NCBI GenBank assembly: GCA_002479245.1
Contig: DLMG01000342.1
Coordinates: forward strand, 1-16,656
DNA length: 16,656 nt
Origin: Verrucomicrobia subdivision 3 bacterium UBA7542
GTDB taxonomy: Bacteria > Verrucomicrobiota > Verrucomicrobiia > Limisphaerales > UBA11358
Direction of reading: 5' to 3'
This document shows positions 14,079 through 16,656 of this stretch, one piece after another. How positions within the stretch are numbered: position 1 is the stretch's first letter; every line of letters begins with the position of its first letter. A program made the translations under genes and the position numbers. The notes beneath the pieces are model-generated. The model saw nothing but the letters and a program-made list of their open reading frames with translations. It was not told the DNA's origin and searched no databases.

Positions 14079-14611
14079 ACCAGATTCAGTTTGATTGTCC
14101 GGGCTGCGGACAGACGATTGTGGCGCCGGAGGAGGCGCAATTTGAGCGGGTGAAGTGTCCCACATGCCAGCATGAGTTTTTCCCGGACAAAACCCGGTTC
14201 GTCCGGCCCGCGCCCGCCGCGCTTGCCGCGCCGCAATCAATCGGGCAATCCCAAACCATCATTGCCACCACTGGCAACGAAATCAGTGGGCGTATAATTG
14301 AAAGCTATATTGGAATTGCGCGTGGAGTCGTGGTTCGATCACCTGGCCTTGAACAGCAGTTGTTTGGCGGCCTAAAAAAAATAGTTGGAGGCAATATCGA
14401 ATCTTTTGCAAAGGTGTGTGAAACAGCCCGCAGCGAGGCTTTTTCTCGAATGATGGAACAGGCAAAAACGATGAATGCAGATGCGATCATCGCCATGCGC
14501 TACGATGCGACCGAGTTCGCGCCGGGCATATCTCAACGGCGATGGTGGGAATGGATGCCCCAGCATGATTCACGACCCGGAGCGCGGGCCGTTGGTGAAG
14601 CAGGCATTTGA
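14075..14611 (+). CDS. Zinc-ribbon + YbjQ (DUF74) protein, 3' end replaced
   Basis: The N terminus is an MJ0042-like zinc ribbon (Cys8, Cys11, Cys28, Cys31; DCPGCGQTIVAPE, KCPTCQHEFFP). From about residue 75 the YbjQ/DUF74 fold is clear: SYIGIARGVVVRSPGLEQQLFGGLKKIVGG, then RSEAFSRMMEQAKTMNADAIIAMRYDATEFAPG. YbjQ proteins should continue with about 15-20 more residues (pattern TEVLAYGTAV). Here homology stops at Gly151 (codon 14525-14527). The remaining 27 residues (ISQRRWWEWMPQHDS and on) are recombinase DNA read in the wrong frame. The gene is therefore a chimera created by a junction at about 14525-14530 and has probably lost its last beta strand. YbjQ proteins form pentameric rings; the damaged end may prevent this. 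Confidence 0.8.
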   Translation: MNQIQFDCPGCGQTIVAPEEAQFERVKCPTCQHEFFPDKTRFVRPAPAALAAPQSIGQSQTIIATTGNEISGRIIESYIGIARGVVVRSPGLEQQLFGGLKKIVGGNIESFAKVCETARSEAFSRMMEQAKTMNADAIIAMRYDATEFAPGISQRRWWEWMPQHDSRPGARAVGEAGI

Positions 14612-15572
14612 AATGTATGGAACTGGCCTGCACACCAAGCGGAAGGTTCTCGTAACGATAAATGCCGCTGGCCTACGAACCGTCAAGGGCAAGCCATTGA
14701 CTGACCAAGCAATTGACTCAATGCTACGCAACCCCGTTTATGCGGGCTGGTTGCAAGTGAAAGGCTGGGGTGAACGGCAGCGCGGCGACTTCGAGCCTCT
14801 GGTGAGTCAGGATGTTTTTGACCGCGTGCAAGCAATTCTTAGTGGAAAGCGCGTGAGCGTGATGCCGCGCCTTCGCAGCCATCCTGATTTTCCCCTCCGG
14901 CATTTCGTGAAGTGCGGATGTTGCGGGAGACCCTTGACAGCGAGTTGGGCAAAGGGACGGACGAAGCGACACGGCTACTATCGTTGTCAGAACAGGGAAT
15001 GCCCAGGCGTCCACGTCCGCAAAGAGAACTTGGAACGCGGCTTCGTCGAACTCTTGGAACGGATGCAGCCGAAACCGGGATATTTGAAGCTGTTCAGTGA
15101 AATCGTGCTCGACGTGTGGAAAGAGAAACAAGCACAGAACGTCATGCTCACCACCAGCTTGAAACACCACATTGAGGACTTGAACCGGCGCAAGGAACAG
15201 CTCGAAGACTCTTTCATCTACGAAAAGGCGATTGACCGCGAAACCTACCAGCGGCAGCTCGACAAGCTCAACGAACAAATCGTGCTGGCGGAAATGCAGG
15301 AGCGTGACGCCAAGCTTGAAGGCTACGATGTGGAAGGGGTGCTCAATTTCGCAGACCATGTCATTCTCAACGCGGCGCGGCTGTGGACGGAGTTTTCGAG
15401 CGACCAGAAACAGCGGTTGCAGAAGGTGCTTTTTCCCCAAGGCGTGACTTTTGCAGACGGGATTTATAAAACCACCGAAACCTGCTTGATTTTCAAGCTG
15501 TTACAGGAATCCAAAGGAGAAAAATCAGGTTTGGTACCCCCGCCCGGAATTGAACTGGGATCCGCGGTTTAG
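14526..15572 (+). pseudogene. Large serine recombinase, catalytic N-terminal domain missing
   Basis: Homology to large serine recombinases begins abruptly at AYLN (codon 14526), in the Recombinase domain: IHDPERGPLVKQAFEMYGTG, then KPLTDQAIDSMLRNPVYAGW and FEPLVSQDVFDRVQAIL. It continues through a zinc ribbon (FVKCGCCGRPLTASW, YYRCQNRECPG) and a coiled coil (HHIEDLNRRKEQLEDSF). The roughly 130-150-residue resolvase domain with the catalytic serine is absent; in its place is the YbjQ-like gene in another frame. The frame runs back to 14475, but those residues come from ybjQ. The C terminus (LVPPPGIELGSAV) is encoded by the tRNA-like att sequence, the usual arrangement when an integrase gene abuts its attachment site. 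It cannot catalyse integration; DNA binding might survive if it is expressed. Confidence 0.88.
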
Positions 15573-15575
15573 GAA
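15532..15575 (-). other. 3' half of a tRNA-Arg(CCT)-like gene: attachment-site fragment
   Basis: Read on the minus strand: anticodon loop TTCCTAA (anticodon CCT), 3' anticodon stem ACCGC, variable loop GGAT, T arm CCCAG-TTCAATT-CCGGG (one A-C mismatch), acceptor strand CGGGGGT, A73, CCA. The 5' half is not present next to it; similarity stops at the anticodon loop, where integrase crossovers often lie. The stop codon of the recombinase fragment is inside it. Confidence 0.6.
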
Positions 15576-16097
15576 TGAGTTTTTTATATTTTCCTAATTC
15601 AGACATTTGCTCAATGCGTTGGTGGAAATTACTAAAATCCCCTTTGTATTCAATCTGTTTTTGGGAAAAGCAGATTAGAAAAAGTTCACCAAGAAATTGT
15701 CAATTTTTTATAGGTGGGTCAGGGTTTTTTATACGGAAGAAAAATTTGTCAGAACTTGTCAGAAGGTTCCCTTTGATTTGATTGGTTTTTCAGACTTTCC
15801 AACCGTTCAGAGGGAAAACGATACCAAACAAACCGAAAAACACGCCCCTGACCGTCTGGCGCAAGGATTTGACCCCATTCCGTCAACGTCTGAATCGTCT
15901 TGGATGGGCCGTCCAGCCATTGTCGGGTTTTGAGCTGATGGGGGCTATGGATTAGACTTATACGATTGACTTTAGTTTATTAATATTATCAGATGCCATT
16001 AAAATCACTCACTTTCCATTGACTTCGAGCTGGAATTGGTATTACTAAGTGTTTGGGAAAGGTTGTCTGGCCCTTTCCGCAGACCTTGAAAAAGCAT
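15576..16097. other. AT-rich region without a convincing gene
   Basis: Base composition drops sharply to AT-rich after the tRNA-like fragment. Short open frames at 15575-15781 and 15697-15933 lack domain-like composition. A stretch near 15850-15950 (one frame reads LTPFRQRLNRLGWAVQPLSGFELMG) may be a gene remnant. A TTGACT at 15966-15971 followed by AT-rich DNA could be part of the promoter of the next gene. Confidence 0.5.
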
Positions 16098-16652
16098 ATG
16101 CCCAATGTGTATAGGTACCGAGGCCACCGATGGATGTCGTTGCTGTTGCTGTTGACGCTGTGCTCCGGAGCGCTCGCACAAAACCTGTTTGAGACGGGGC
16201 CGGATGGGACTTTTATTTATGAATTCACGCCAAGAGGGGTGCGAAGCACTTTTGCCTCAGGAACGGCATTGGTCTATCCTATTTCACTAGCGTTTGATAA
16301 ATCAGGTAACTTATTCGTCGGAACAACAGTAGGCAATAAAATCATCGAAATTACACCTAGCAAGGTCCAAAGCACTTTTGCCTCGGGGTTGCATCCTGCG
16401 GCACTGGCCTTTGATAGCATGGGGAATCTGTTTGAGGCGGATGCAGCCAGTGGCAATATCTTTAAATTTTCGACAAATGGAGTGCAAAGTACCTTTGCAT
16501 CAGGCTTGAATCAACCTGAAGGATTGGCTTTTAACAATGCTGGTTACCTGTTTGAATCGGATGGTAGCAGCACAATTTATGAGTTTGCGCCAGATGGAAC
16601 AAAAAGCACCTTTGTCTCATTGAGCTTTCGTCCTGTGTCACCGGTCACTTGA
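16098..16652 (+). CDS. Secreted NHL/SMP-30-type beta-propeller repeat protein (short)
   Basis: Exported protein of 184 residues from ATG 16098, chosen because it gives a normal signal peptide: basic n-region (YRYRGHRW), Leu-rich core (SLLLLLTLCSG), cleavage near ALAQ (residue 28). ATG 16134 is an alternative; the longer open frame from TTG 16053 is unlikely. The mature part is a run of repeats of about 40-45 residues of the pattern GxQSTFASGLxxPxxLAFDxxGNLFxxDxxSGxIxxF, as in NHL/SMP-30-like propellers. Only about three full blades and the start of a fourth are present before TGA 16650-16652, fewer than the six needed for a closed propeller, so it may be truncated or may pair with another chain. 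Substrate binding is unknown. Confidence 0.78.
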   Translation: MPNVYRYRGHRWMSLLLLLTLCSGALAQNLFETGPDGTFIYEFTPRGVRSTFASGTALVYPISLAFDKSGNLFVGTTVGNKIIEITPSKVQSTFASGLHPAALAFDSMGNLFEADAASGNIFKFSTNGVQSTFASGLNQPEGLAFNNAGYLFESDGSSTIYEFAPDGTKSTFVSLSFRPVSPVT

Positions 16653-16656
16653 AAAC

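Noticed and set aside
15532..15620. A complete functional tRNA-Arg
   Set aside because: The 5' half (acceptor, D arm, 5' anticodon stem) is absent; only the 3' half fits.

Overview
The window looks like a chromosome segment from a Verrucomicrobiota bacterium, most likely the Pedosphaera/Limisphaerales side. This is inferred from protein style: a very large secreted beta-helix protein ending in a short C-terminal beta domain, a DUF6600-type Trp/Tyr-rich secreted protein, an NHL-type repeat protein, weak Shine-Dalgarno sequences, and many REP palindromes with a matching RAYT transposase. No rRNA or complete tRNA is present, so the assignment is not proven.

Layout. 48-611 (+) is a Nudix ADP-ribose pyrophosphatase-like hydrolase. 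It converges on a minus-strand block running from about 11.84 kb down to 0.67 kb. In transcription order that block holds a DUF6600-like secreted protein with a strong terminator, ruvC, ruvA, a DUF374-type lysophospholipid acyltransferase, priA, and a 1333-residue secreted CBM + beta-helix (GH87/pectate-lyase-like) protein. ruvC, ruvA and the acyltransferase look translationally coupled. The block combines recombination and replication-restart functions (RuvC, RuvA, PriA) with envelope and secreted functions.

The main novelty is REP/RAYT activity inside this housekeeping block. A complete REP-RAYT unit (HUH/Y1 transposase flanked by two REP hairpins, about 760 bp) sits in frame inside priA, just before Walker A, giving an uninterrupted 1023-residue PriA-RAYT-PriA polypeptide. 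A second REP pair is translated as about 26 residues near the PriA C terminus. A third REP pair lies exactly between ruvC and ruvA, flanked by a 9-bp direct repeat. Removing it restores an ATGA stop/start overlap.

From about 11.9 to 15.58 kb lies an accessory segment on the plus strand. It holds a DUF5681 phage-type protein, about 590 nt of non-coding DNA full of hairpins, a small membrane zinc-ribbon protein, a GYF_2-domain protein, a zinc-ribbon/YbjQ protein whose 3' end is lost, and a large serine recombinase that has lost its catalytic domain. The non-coding DNA includes a 109-nt nested rod structure followed by a terminator-like hairpin 17 nt before the membrane-protein start. The recombinase 3' end overlaps an antisense 3' half of a tRNA-Arg(CCT)-like gene, a typical attachment-site arrangement. 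Beyond it is AT-rich DNA with no clear gene, then the secreted NHL-like repeat protein at 16098-16652.
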